Positions 1-8,208 of a stretch of DNA of 64,000 bases are shown here, one piece after another. Positions within the stretch are counted from its first letter, which is position 1. Every line of letters starts with the position of its first letter. Source of the stretch: CAVSJJ01 sp963771015 (GTDB lineage: Bacteria > Actinomycetota > Actinomycetes > Actinomycetales > Dermatophilaceae); contig CAVYRN010000006.1 in the NCBI GenBank assembly GCA_963771015.1, positions 248,001-312,000 on the forward strand, written 5' to 3'. The position numbers and the translations under genes were made by a program. Below the pieces are notes generated by a model that saw nothing but the letters and a program-made list of their open reading frames with translations, was not told the DNA's origin and did no database searches.

Positions 1-58
1 GTCGCACGTAGCGCCCGGCGGGCGCCTCCACCGTCTGGTGAGACATGGCGCTCATCAT
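1..58 (-). CDS. Possible 5' end of a minus-strand gene (partial)
   Basis: An open frame reads leftward off the window edge with three in-frame ATG codons (first bases at 58, 55 and 46). From 46 it reads MSHQTVEAPAGRYVR. There are too few residues to recognise a family and only a weak purine-rich stretch upstream. The call rests on the open frame and on its divergent position relative to the HNH gene; it could be chance. Confidence 0.3.
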   Translation of the reverse strand, partial: MMSAMSHQTVEAPAGRYVR

Positions 59-351
59 CGACACCCGCTCGGGGTTGGCCGGTGCGCCCTCACGCCTGTC
101 GGAGGTGTCGCTCCGGACACTCACAGGCTCTGACGTGGGCGACGGGCAGGCATGTCCCGGATACTCATCTCCGAGTCGGAAACGGCCGTCCCGCGGCCGA
201 GCCGGGCGAGGTCCCTCGGCGGGCCCGTGAGGCATCACCTCGACACGGGCCGAGCCGAGCCGTCATGGAAGGACCATCGGCGAGCCCGGGGCGCGGAGCC
301 TGGCAGCATCCTGTGGACGGCCGCCCGGAGTGTCACCGGCTGCGTCTACCA
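59..351. other. Intergenic region without a convincing gene
   Basis: About 290 bases between the left-edge gene and the HNH gene. The open frames crossing it have no start with a ribosome binding site and resemble nothing I know. It presumably holds divergent promoters. The only motif I can name is the SOS box at its right end. Confidence 0.5.
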
Positions 352-367
352 TCGAACACATGTTCGA
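352..367. promoter_or_regulatory. LexA (SOS) box overlapping the start of the HNH gene
   Basis: The 16 bases TCGAACACATGTTCGA match the actinobacterial LexA operator TCGAAC-N4-GTTCGA in all twelve conserved positions. The box contains the ATG at 360 chosen as the start of the downstream DUF222/HNH gene, so LexA bound here should block transcription initiation or early elongation. Several 13E12-family genes of M. tuberculosis belong to the LexA regulon, which fits. I saw no other box of this quality in the window. Confidence 0.85.
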
Positions 368-1982
368 CTCTCCAACACCGATGCGCCCGCCGATCGACGG
401 GCCGTCCACCGAGGCGCCCGACGATGGGCGATCGTCGAACGGGCTGTCCACGGACGCGCTCGTGGGCCTGGTCGCTCGGCTGGGGTCGATGGAGACCGCG
501 ACCGGCGACGCCGAAAGGATCGACCGCATCGCGGCGCTCGAGCGGCTCAAGGGCGCCGCGGCGGCCGCCCAGGCGCGTGAGAGCGTGCAGTTCGACGCCT
601 CACAACGGGCCGCGCAGGTGGCTCGGGGGGTGGCGCCGGAGCTGGTCGGCCGGGGCATCGCCGATCAGGTGGCACTGGCGCGCAGCGAGTCCCCCCACGC
701 CGGGTCCCGCTTGCTCGGGTTGGCCAAGGCCCTGGTACACGAGATGCCGCAGACTCTTGCGACGCTGACCACCGGAGAGACGAGCGAGTGGCGGGCGACG
801 GTCATGGCGCGCGAGACCGCCTGCCTGTCGGTCGAGGATCGCCGGCGTGTCGACGCCGAGATCGGACCCCATCTGGCCGACCTGGGCAACGGTGCGGTTG
901 AGCGGGCCGCCCGGATGCTGGCCCAGCGGCTCGACGCTGCGGCGGCCGTCGCCAGAGCTTCGCGTGCGGCCCAGGACCGCCGCGTCACGATCCGGCCCGC
1001 CCCGGACACGATGACCTTCCTGACCGCCCACCTGCCCGTCGCCGACGGGGTCGCGGTGTATGCCGCCCTCGACGCCGCCGCTCGCCGGCTGGTCTCCACG
1101 GGTGACGGTCGCGGGCGGGGGCAGATCATGGCCGACACCCTCGTCGAGCGACTGACCGGGCGGGCGCACGTCTCGGGTCACCCGGTCGAGATCGGGCTGG
1201 TGATGACCGACCGGGCCCTCCTCGGCGGTGCCGACGACCCCGCCATGGTGGCCGCCCCCGGGGTGGGCCCCGTTCCCCTGCCTGCCGCGCTGGCGCGTCG
1301 GTTGGTGACCCCGTCCGACCTCGGCGCGACGATCGAGGCGTCATCGCCCGAACGCGAGGCCGACGAGAGCGCGCGACTGCGGGCCAAGGTCTGGGTGCGT
1401 CGGCTCTACACCACACCCGACGGCCGCGACCTGGTGGCGACCGACTCCCGGCGCCGCAGCTTCGATGGGGCGCTGCGCAGGATGCTCGTACTGCGCGACC
1501 AGACCTGCCGCACGCCGCACTGCGACGCCCCGATCCGGCAGGGCGACCACGTCCGCCCATACCGTGCCGATGGCCCCACCTCTCTCGCCAACTCCGCCGG
1601 GCTCTGCCAGCGCTGCAACCAGGTCAAGGAGACACCTGGCTGGGCCACCCAGGTCGACTCGCCGGGGCCCACCGCTGCCGATGCCGGGGGCCTGCGACCG
1701 ACAACTGCGCAAGACTCCACAAACCGGCCCACCACCGCTCATCGCACGACGATCACCACGCCGACGGGCCACACCTATCGCTCCGTGGCGCCTCCGCTCC
1801 TGCCCGGCCGGCCGACGAGCCAGCAGACGACCCCGCCGACGGACCCGACGCACACCCCGCCACGCCACCTGCCGACCCGCGCGGAGACCTACATCCGCTG
1901 CGCCCTGCGCCCGGCCCGTAGGGTCACCAGGGACCACCTCGCCACGACCGACTGGTCCCGGCTCCTGGCCGAGGACGACTGA
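360..1982 (+). CDS. DUF222 / 13E12-repeat family HNH endonuclease
   Basis: A protein of about 540 aa. The N-terminal two thirds is Ala/Arg-rich and helical, typical of DUF222. The C-terminal part holds an HNH nuclease motif: a Cys pair in QTCRTPHCD (residues about 383-388), GDHVRPYRADG (about 395-405) and GLCQRCNQVKE (about 414-424), so the His and four zinc-type cysteines are intact. These proteins are multicopy in actinobacteria; nuclease activity is inferred from the motif and the biological role is unknown. I chose the ATG at 360 because it lies inside the SOS box. A GTG at 330 in the same frame is possible but has no proper ribosome binding site. The tail after residue 430 is Pro/Thr-rich and probably disordered. 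Confidence 0.85.
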   Translation: MFDSPTPMRPPIDGPSTEAPDDGRSSNGLSTDALVGLVARLGSMETATGDAERIDRIAALERLKGAAAAAQARESVQFDASQRAAQVARGVAPELVGRGIADQVALARSESPHAGSRLLGLAKALVHEMPQTLATLTTGETSEWRATVMARETACLSVEDRRRVDAEIGPHLADLGNGAVERAARMLAQRLDAAAAVARASRAAQDRRVTIRPAPDTMTFLTAHLPVADGVAVYAALDAAARRLVSTGDGRGRGQIMADTLVERLTGRAHVSGHPVEIGLVMTDRALLGGADDPAMVAAPGVGPVPLPAALARRLVTPSDLGATIEASSPEREADESARLRAKVWVRRLYTTPDGRDLVATDSRRRSFDGALRRMLVLRDQTCRTPHCDAPIRQGDHVRPYRADGPTSLANSAGLCQRCNQVKETPGWATQVDSPGPTAADAGGLRPTTAQDSTNRPTTAHRTTITTPTGHTYRSVAPPLLPGRPTSQQTTPPTDPTHTPPRHLPTRAETYIRCALRPARRVTRDHLATTDWSRLLAEDD

Positions 1983-1991
1983 CCGACGCGG

Positions 1992-2318
1992 TCAGCGTCG
2001 GATCCCACCGGTCGCGAACAGTGGGACCGCCAGGAGGGCGAAGGTCAGCGCCGCGAGGCCTACGAACCGGATGACCGGGGCGAACCGCTCCGGCGTCCGG
2101 TTGCGCCGCAAGCGACCGAGCGTCACGGCCGCCGGGGCGAGAAGGCCATCGTGGACGGCGACGCCGCCGGCGAGCCAGACGACCACCCGCACCCACCCGG
2201 ACACGGGGACGTCGGCGAAGAACACCCACGCGCCCACTCCCACCAGGACCAGACCGAACGCGCCGACGACCATGCGGGGCACACCGGTCCGGCTGTGCGA
2301 CAGCGACTCTGCGGTCAT
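1992..2318 (-). CDS. Small membrane protein coupled to the molybdopterin oxidoreductase
   Basis: 108 aa with three predicted membrane helices (about residues 16-35, 42-62 and 84-105) and an Arg-rich loop between the second and third. I do not recognise a family. Its ATG overlaps the stop of the upstream oxidoreductase by four bases (ATGA), so the two are translationally coupled and probably work together, for example as a membrane subunit or anchor. That function is inference from position only. It ends ten bases from the convergent HNH gene. Confidence 0.75.
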   Translation of the reverse strand: MTAESLSHSRTGVPRMVVGAFGLVLVGVGAWVFFADVPVSGWVRVVVWLAGGVAVHDGLLAPAAVTLGRLRRNRTPERFAPVIRFVGLAALTFALLAVPLFATGGIRR

Positions 2319-3457
2319 GCCAGCACCTCCAGCCGGGCCACCCACTTGGTCTGGAGCACACCCGGCCGGTCCGGGGCGATGAGCCGCGCCGGGTAGCCAT
2401 GGTCCCGGGTCAGTCGTCGACCGTTGAGCTCGAGGGCGAGCAGCGTGTCCGGGTGCTGCGCGTAGGCGCGCGGCAGGACGCTCTCCCGATACACGCCGTG
2501 GGCCTCGGCCGACACGACCCGCACGTCGCCGGTCACGCCTCCGGCAGCCGCCACGACATCCCGCAGCCGCACCCCGCCCCACATCGCGCCGGCGCTCCAG
2601 CCCTCGACGCACGCGATGGGCAGGCTCACGGTGCGCTGCGGCAGCGCGCGGATCGCTGAGGCGGACAGTGTCTGCTCGCCGGCCTGGCCGCGGACGACAA
2701 CCGACCACGACTCGTCGTCGGCCTGGTCCAGCGACGCCGGGATGCCGGCCGCCGCAGCCGTTCGGTTGACCGGTACCCCGAGCGGGCTCGTGCTCGGCCG
2801 TCGGCTGCGCAGGATCGACAGTCCCTCGAGCGGACGGACCGTGGAGCCTACGGTGAGCAGAACGGCACCGGCGGCCACCCCGAGCGCACCGACGATGAAC
2901 GCACGGCGCCCGTCCTCCTGGACGACCTGGCGGTCCGGGCGGGAGAACGCCTCGCGGACCGCCGGGAGCTTGACGGCGACGTGCACGGCGAGCGCCCCGA
3001 TACTCACCCACGCGAACGCCCAGTGCACTCGGGTGAACCCGAACCCGAAGACGTACCATCGCGCGACGTTGGCGATGCCGCTGGTCACCATGAGGAGCGA
3101 GGACGCGACGAGCACGGCGATCGACCCGCGCTCCAGTGCCCGCAGCGGCGAGCCGAGGACCGGCCGCTCGAACAGCCGCGGGTACGCGGCATACAGCTTG
3201 GCCAGCAGCAGCGGCAGGCTCGCCGTCCCCGTGGCGACGTGGACGCCCTGGGTGAGCCGGTACCCCCAGGCCGGTGATGTCGGCAGAGGCAGCCACGACA
3301 CCGGGTGCTGGTGGAGGTGACTGATGAGGCCGGTGGCGAAGCACACGGTGAACGCCACGCCGAGCCACACCCCCAGCCGGGCGACGACCGCACGGTGGTG
3401 CACCGGCGAGGTGAAGTCCTCCGGCGCGGGCGCGGAAAGGGTTGGGAGAGAGGCCAT
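2315..3457 (-). CDS. Membrane-anchored molybdopterin-dependent oxidoreductase
   Basis: 380 aa. The N-terminal half has about five membrane helices (roughly 27-47, 72-90, 112-130, 145-163, 186-203) with histidines near helix ends (H47, H49, H51, H73, H145, H159), compatible with a cytochrome b-like unit. The C-terminal domain (about 250-380) is of the sulfite oxidase Mo-cofactor type: Cys283 in the motif IACVEGWS is the expected molybdenum ligand, followed by GVRLRDVV and DHGYPARLIAP. The substrate is unknown. The family covers sulfite oxidase and MsrP-like reductases, and the fused b-type membrane part suggests electron exchange with the quinone pool. It is the first gene of a two-gene unit with the small membrane protein. 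Confidence 0.85.
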   Translation of the reverse strand: MASLPTLSAPAPEDFTSPVHHRAVVARLGVWLGVAFTVCFATGLISHLHQHPVSWLPLPTSPAWGYRLTQGVHVATGTASLPLLLAKLYAAYPRLFERPVLGSPLRALERGSIAVLVASSLLMVTSGIANVARWYVFGFGFTRVHWAFAWVSIGALAVHVAVKLPAVREAFSRPDRQVVQEDGRRAFIVGALGVAAGAVLLTVGSTVRPLEGLSILRSRRPSTSPLGVPVNRTAAAAGIPASLDQADDESWSVVVRGQAGEQTLSASAIRALPQRTVSLPIACVEGWSAGAMWGGVRLRDVVAAAGGVTGDVRVVSAEAHGVYRESVLPRAYAQHPDTLLALELNGRRLTRDHGYPARLIAPDRPGVLQTKWVARLEVLA

Positions 3458-3503
3458 GCCATCGACGCTAGGCGCGACCGGCCGGCAACGCAGCCCCCCG
3501 GCG

Positions 3504-3551
3504 CTTACCGGACGATGACGTCCGGGGCGCCACCCTTACGGGACGATGACG
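3504..3551. repeat. Tandem 17-bp direct repeat upstream of the glycosyltransferase gene
   Basis: CTTACCGGACGATGACG (3504-3520) recurs as CTTACGGGACGATGACG (3535-3551) with one mismatch and a 31-bp period, close to three helical turns. It lies between divergent genes. The second copy contains the upstream-most ATG (3546) of the glycosyltransferase, so either that start is wrong or the repeat extends into coding sequence. The spacing suits a regulator binding direct repeats on one DNA face; this is inference. Confidence 0.5.
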
Positions 3552-5039
3552 AACGCGCCCGGACGCGTCCCGGGGCGCCTGCCGCCCGCCGCGATGGGCG
3601 AGAGTGGGCGGATGCGACGGCTGCTCGCCGGCACCACGGTGACCGGAACCCTGGCTGCGGCGTATGCCGCCGCCGGGGACCTTGACGTCTACCGGGGCCG
3701 ACTCGTCGTCATCCTGCTGCTCTGGTGGGCCGGTTTCGTCATCGTGACCCGGTGGGCGACCAGCGGACCAGGGCGGCCGCTGACCCGCCCGGTCCTCACC
3801 GTCTTCGCCCTCGCCCTTGTCGTCCAGCTGCCCGGGCTGGCCGCCCCGCCCCGGTCCAGCAGCGACGCCTACCGCTACGCGTGGGACGGCCGGGTCCAGC
3901 TGTCCGGCGTCTCGCCCTACCGCTACGTCCCTCTCGATGACCGGCTGGCCGCGTTGCGCGACCCGGTCATCTTCCCCGGCCTCGGCCGGGGCGAACGCTC
4001 CGGCGTCGTCACCGAGCCACTCCCGACGAACCGGTCCCGGCTGCTCGCCGAGACCCGGAACGACCCCCGCACTCGGATCAACCGGCCGGAGGTACCGACG
4101 ATCTACCCGCCCATCGCCGAGGCGTGGTTCGCCGCCGTCGCCGCGGTGACACCCTGGCGGTTCGGAACGCTCGGGCTACAGATCGGCTCGGCTCTGCTCG
4201 CCGCCGCGATCGCCGCGCTGCTGGCCGCCCTGCTGGGTCGCCGGGGGCGCTCCCCCACCGACGCCCTCTGGTGGGCCTGGTGCCCGACCGTCGTCGCCGA
4301 GGCGAGCAACGGCGCCCACGTCGACGTGCTCGCCGTCGCGCTGGTCCTCGGCGCCGTTGCCGTCGCGTGGGGCGCCCTGTCCCGGTCCCGGGCCGGCGCG
4401 GTCGTGCCCTGGGCCACCGCCGGCGTCCTCATCGGGCTCGCCGCGTCGGTCAAGCTCACCCCGCTGGTCCTGCTTCCGGCGTTCATGCCGTGGCACCGGC
4501 TGCGCTGGCGGGTGCTCCTCGCGCCCCTCGCCGCCATCGGCACGCTCGCGCTGACCTATCTCCCGCACGTCCTCGCGGCGGGGTCGCTCGTCCTCGGCTA
4601 CCTCCCGGGCTATCTGCGGGAGGAGAGCGGCCCCAACCGCGCGTCGTCGCTCGCCCTTGTCCTGCCTCGCGACCTCGCGGCGGTGCTCGCCGTCATCGTC
4701 GTCCTGGCGGTCGCGGTCGCTGTCATCCTTCGACGACGCCCGGACCCGGCGGAGGGTGCGCTCTGGCTGTTCGGCGCCTTTCTGCTCGCCCTGACCCCGA
4801 CCTACGGGTGGTACGCCCTCCCGCTCGTCGCCCTCGCCGTCCTCGTCGGTGAGCTCGGCTGGCTGGTCGTGGCGGCGGCGGCCGCCTTCGCCTACGCCGC
4901 CGCGTCGGTGCGCCCCGTCCCCGCGATCGTGTATGCCGTCGCCGCCGTCACCCTGGCCGTCCTGCTGAACAGGCGACGAGGGACGGCGCGAACGGCGACG
5001 AGGGACGCGGCATACGAGACGACGCCCGCGCACGGCTGA
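3546..5039 (+). CDS. Polytopic glycosyltransferase, GT87/DUF2029-like (mannosyltransferase type)
   Basis: Up to 497 aa with about twelve hydrophobic helices. The first large extracytoplasmic loop carries DAYRYAWDGRVQLSGVSPYRY (from about residue 108), the acidic and aromatic signature of polyprenyl-phosphate-dependent GT-C transferases that build mannan or lipoglycan in actinobacteria. NRPEVPTIYPPIAE and GAHVDVLAV are also typical. The expected role is sugar transfer from a polyprenyl phosphate donor on the outer face of the membrane; the acceptor cannot be told. Starts at 3594 or 3612 are equally possible, because the 3546 ATG sits inside a direct repeat and has no clear ribosome binding site. 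Confidence 0.75.
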   Translation: MTNAPGRVPGRLPPAAMGESGRMRRLLAGTTVTGTLAAAYAAAGDLDVYRGRLVVILLLWWAGFVIVTRWATSGPGRPLTRPVLTVFALALVVQLPGLAAPPRSSSDAYRYAWDGRVQLSGVSPYRYVPLDDRLAALRDPVIFPGLGRGERSGVVTEPLPTNRSRLLAETRNDPRTRINRPEVPTIYPPIAEAWFAAVAAVTPWRFGTLGLQIGSALLAAAIAALLAALLGRRGRSPTDALWWAWCPTVVAEASNGAHVDVLAVALVLGAVAVAWGALSRSRAGAVVPWATAGVLIGLAASVKLTPLVLLPAFMPWHRLRWRVLLAPLAAIGTLALTYLPHVLAAGSLVLGYLPGYLREESGPNRASSLALVLPRDLAAVLAVIVVLAVAVAVILRRRPDPAEGALWLFGAFLLALTPTYGWYALPLVALAVLVGELGWLVVAAAAAFAYAAASVRPVPAIVYAVAAVTLAVLLNRRRGTARTATRDAAYETTPAHG

Positions 5040-5060
5040 CGGCCCGGCGGGAGCGGGGTC

Positions 5061-5892
5061 CTACAGCTTCTTGACGACGACGGTGCCGGCGACCTTGTCG
5101 TGGAGGCACTGGCGGCGCCCGTCCCAGAGCAGCCAGGCGCTGTCGACCGGGCCCACGACGAGCGCGACGATGCCGAAGATCGGGATGAACCCCAGCACGA
5201 CGGGTGCCGAGCCAGATCAGCTGACGGCGCAGCGCAGCGACCAGGCCGGGTGGGCCGGGTCGGTCCATCCGGCGCACCCGGGTGCCCAGCAGGAACTTTC
5301 CCGGCGTGGCCCCCGCCGCCGCGACGAAGCCGACCTGGTAGACGAGCTGGATGGCGATCGCGATGAGCACGTAGGGGACGACCACGCCGCCGATCTGGTC
5401 GGCGAACGCCCGAGCCTGCACGTCGATGGCGGACTGGTCGGCCTGCGGGTTCGCGGCCGCCCACGAGACCAGCCGCCGGAAGGCGTCGAGGATGTCGGTT
5501 ACCCAGGGCCACGCGAAGATGAGCGACAGGACGGACGTGACGACCCGGTCGATGAACCAGGCGACCAGCCGCTGCCACCACGCCGCAACGGGAGTGCCGT
5601 CCGGGGCGGTCGGTCCGGCCTGCGCCCACGGCGTGCTCTGCCACTGCTGCGGGACGTAGCCGGACGGCTGGCCGTATCCGGGCCCCGGGGCCGGTGGGTG
5701 ACCCGGCGCCGGCGGGGCCTGGCCAGGGATCCGCGGCGCCTGGCCCGGCACCGGCGGGGCCTGGCCGATCGTCGACTGCTGAGCCGTCGGCGAGACCTTG
5801 GGGGTCGTCCGGTTCGTCCAGAGGATGCCGTCCCAGTACCGCAGCTGGTCCGGGTTGTGGGGGTCCTCGTACCACCCCGAGTGCATGGCCAT
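5061..5892 (-). pseudogene. RDD-family membrane protein with N-terminal DUF2510, interrupted by a one-base frameshift
   Basis: The N-terminus shows DUF2510 (SGWYEDP...LRYWDGILWT), then a Pro/Gly/Gln-rich linker, then an RDD domain (VAAWWQRLVAWFIDRVV, later GATPGKFLLGTRVRR). The frame runs to RRQLIWLGT, after which the expected RDD ending (VLGFIPIFGIVALVVG, then LLWDGRRQCLHDKVAGT and a stop at 5061) is in the next frame. Removing one base from the GGG run at 5202-5204 restores an intact 274-276 aa protein. It is therefore either a recent frameshift or a sequencing error; no other damage is visible. Starts at 5892 and 5886 are both possible. RDD proteins are integral membrane proteins of mostly unknown role. 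Confidence 0.8.
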
Positions 5893-5950
5893 GCGGACTA
5901 CTGTGTCATGCGCTCCCGCGGCGGCCCGCTGGGCGTGGCCGCCCTCGAGG

Positions 5951-7171
5951 TCAGAGGTTGCCGCGCCGGGCCTGCTCGCGCTCGATGGACTCGAAGAGCG
6001 CCTTGAAGTTCCCCTTGCCGAAGCCGAGGGAGCCGTGCCGCTCGATGAGCTCGAAGAAGACCGTCGGCCGGTCGCCGAGCGGCCGGGTGAAGATCTGCAG
6101 GAGGTAGCCGTCCTCGTCGCGGTCGACGAGGATCCCACGGCGCTGCAGCTCCTCGATGGGCGCCCGGACGTTGCCGATCCGGGCCCGCAGCTCGGGGTCC
6201 TCGTAGTAGGCGTCGGGCGTGGCGAGGAACTCGACGCCCTCGGCGGCCAGGGCGTCGACGGTGGCGAGGATGTCGTTCGTCGCCAGCGCCAGGTGCTGGG
6301 CGCCGGGACCCCCGTAGAACTCGAGGTACTCGTCGATCTGGCTCTTCTTCTTGCCGAGCGCCGGTTCGTTGAGGGGGAACTTCACCCGGTGGTTGCCGTT
6401 GGCGACGACCTTGGACATGAGCGCCGAGTAGTCCGTGGCGATGTCGTCACCGATGAACTCGGCCATGTTCACGAAGCCCATGACCTGGTTGTAGAAGCCG
6501 ACCCACTCGTCCATCTTGCCCAGCTCGACGTTGCCGACGACGTGGTCGAGGGCCTGGAAGAGCCGCACCGGCGCGCCCTCACGCCGGCGGTGGGTGGAGG
6601 ATGCGGCGACGTACCCGGGCAGGTACGGGCCGGCATACGTGCTGTCGCCGACCGTGCGCTGGACAAGGGTATGCCGCGTCTCGCCGTAGGTGCCGATGGC
6701 GGCGATCCGCACGGTGCCGAACTCGTCGCTCTGGTCGTGCGGGTCCTGCAGGATCCTCGCGCCGGCCCGACGGGCCTGCTCGACGCACCGGTCGACGTCG
6801 GGCACCTCCAGGGCGATGTCGTCGACGCCGTCGCCGTGCTTGGCATGGTGGGCGACGAGCGGGCTGTCGGGAGCGACGGCGCCCCGCAGGACGAACCGGA
6901 TCGAGCCGCTGCGCAGCACGAACGACTTGTGGTCGCGCTGGCCCTGCTCCGGTCCGCGGTAGGCGATGAGCTCCATGCCCCACGCCGACTGGAAGTAGTG
7001 AGCGGCCTGGGTGGCGTTGCCGACGACGAAGCCGACGGCGTCCCACCCGGTGACCGGGAAGGGGTCGGTGCTCTCGTCGTACTCGACGAGCCCGACGAGC
7101 TGCTTGAGCTGGTCGAGTCCGAGGCCGGCGGCGCGTTCGTCGGTCGTGAGGTCGAGAGTGGTGTCGCTCAT
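5951..7171 (-). CDS. hpd: 4-hydroxyphenylpyruvate dioxygenase
   Basis: 406 aa, normal for the family. It converts 4-hydroxyphenylpyruvate to homogentisate in tyrosine degradation. Two vicinal-oxygen-chelate halves are visible. The C-terminal half carries the iron ligands: His in FQALDHVVGNV, His in GAQHLALATNDI and Glu in VFFELIER. The C-terminal helix GFGKGNFKALFESIEREQ is diagnostic. I chose MSDTTLDL at 7171; an upstream in-frame start would run into the divergent regulator's promoter. No other tyrosine or homogentisate gene is in the window, so the pathway is completed elsewhere. The divergent Lrp/AsnC gene is the likely regulator. Confidence 0.95.
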   Translation of the reverse strand: MSDTTLDLTTDERAAGLGLDQLKQLVGLVEYDESTDPFPVTGWDAVGFVVGNATQAAHYFQSAWGMELIAYRGPEQGQRDHKSFVLRSGSIRFVLRGAVAPDSPLVAHHAKHGDGVDDIALEVPDVDRCVEQARRAGARILQDPHDQSDEFGTVRIAAIGTYGETRHTLVQRTVGDSTYAGPYLPGYVAASSTHRRREGAPVRLFQALDHVVGNVELGKMDEWVGFYNQVMGFVNMAEFIGDDIATDYSALMSKVVANGNHRVKFPLNEPALGKKKSQIDEYLEFYGGPGAQHLALATNDILATVDALAAEGVEFLATPDAYYEDPELRARIGNVRAPIEELQRRGILVDRDEDGYLLQIFTRPLGDRPTVFFELIERHGSLGFGKGNFKALFESIEREQARRGNL

Positions 7172-7278
7172 TGCGCCACTGTGGGCTGCGTCACGTCGGA
7201 TATGCAAACCTCACTCGGCACGCTGATCATGATGCGCACAGTGTTGCCTGGTTGCGGCGTGACGATAGACAATGTGCC

Positions 7279-7761
7279 ATGACCTCACCACATGGGATCG
7301 ACGCCCTCGATGCCCGGATCATCACCCTGTTCACCGAGCGCCCACAGATCGGCGTGCTCGGTGCCTCCCGCGAGCTCGGCGTCGCCCGCGGGACTGTGCA
7401 GGCCCGGCTGGACCGGATGCAGGAGCGGGGGGTGATCCGAACCTTCGCGCCCGAGGTCGACGCGGCGCCGCTCGGCTACCCGGTGACGGCGTTCTGCACC
7501 CTCGAGATCCGGCAGCGGCAGGGGCACGGGGCCGTCGTCGAGCATCTCTCGGCCATCCCCGAGGTGCTCGAGATCCACTCGATCACCGGCGTGGGCGACC
7601 TCATCATCCGGATCGTCGCCCGCGACAACGCCGACCTCGGCCGGGTCATCGACCAGATCATCGACGACACCCACGTCATCCGGGCGAACACGGCGATCTC
7701 GCTCGTCACCCACCTGCACCACCGCACCGGCCCGCTGGTCCAGGCGGCCGCCCGGGGGTAG
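7279..7761 (+). CDS. Lrp/AsnC family transcriptional regulator
   Basis: 160 aa. There is an N-terminal helix-turn-helix (IDALDARIITLFTERPQIGVLGASRELGVARGTVQARLDRM shows the AsnC-type layout) and a C-terminal RAM ligand-binding domain with the VLEIHSITGVGDLIIRIVA core. It lies divergent to hpd with 107 bases between the starts, so control of tyrosine or aromatic amino acid degradation is the natural inference. The ATG at 7279 is directly preceded by GATAGACAATGTGCC with no ribosome binding site, so the mRNA may be leaderless. Within the intergenic region CACTGTG and CACAGTG form a spaced inverted pair that could be an operator. Confidence 0.88.
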   Translation: MTSPHGIDALDARIITLFTERPQIGVLGASRELGVARGTVQARLDRMQERGVIRTFAPEVDAAPLGYPVTAFCTLEIRQRQGHGAVVEHLSAIPEVLEIHSITGVGDLIIRIVARDNADLGRVIDQIIDDTHVIRANTAISLVTHLHHRTGPLVQAAARG

Positions 7762-7775
7762 CGCCGCCTTGCGAC

Positions 7776-8090
7776 CTACTCCCCGCCGTCCTGCGGTGCG
7801 CGCAGGCCCTGGTAGATCTCCTTGCAGGTCGGGCAGACCGGAAACTTCTCCGGGTCACGACCGGGCACCCACACCTTGCCGCACAGGGCAACGACCGGCT
7901 CGCCGGACAGCGCGCTCTCGAGGATCTTCTCCTTGCGGACATAGTGCGAGAACCGCTCGTGGTCACCCGGCTCGGCCAGCTCCGGGACCGTCTCCTCACG
8001 CTCGAGGACCGCGGTCCGATGCTGGGGCTGGGTCTGCGGCTGCGGCTGGGGGGCGTTCGGGTCCTCAAGGGGGATCAGCGGCTCGCTCAT
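7776..8090 (-). CDS. DUF3039 family protein
   Basis: 104 aa, soluble. The N-terminal third is Pro/Gln-rich. The C-terminal half has the DUF3039 pattern: ERFSHYVRKEKILES, then ALCGKVWVPGRDPEKFPVCPTCKEIYQ, with three cysteines that probably bind a metal together with a histidine. It is a conserved actinobacterial protein of unknown function. The start is MSEPLIPL; longer frames extend into the HAD gene's upstream region without a ribosome binding site. It is convergent with the Lrp gene and divergent from the HAD gene. Confidence 0.8.
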   Translation of the reverse strand: MSEPLIPLEDPNAPQPQPQTQPQHRTAVLEREETVPELAEPGDHERFSHYVRKEKILESALSGEPVVALCGKVWVPGRDPEKFPVCPTCKEIYQGLRAPQDGGE

Positions 8091-8208
8091 CCCGCCATTG
8101 TTCCAGCCACGCGAGGGACAATGGCACGCCACGGCGTGTCGAACCGGCCGTCCCGGGTTGTGACCGTGGCGGGGACAGGACCGCCGCCGCCCGAGAAGGG
8201 AGCACGTC

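Noticed and set aside
4948..6138. Single 396-codon reading of the RDD region running into hpd
   Set aside because: Its upstream part overlaps hpd out of frame, and its downstream part is the shifted frame after the indel. The RDD and DUF2510 signatures define a shorter gene, 5061-5892.
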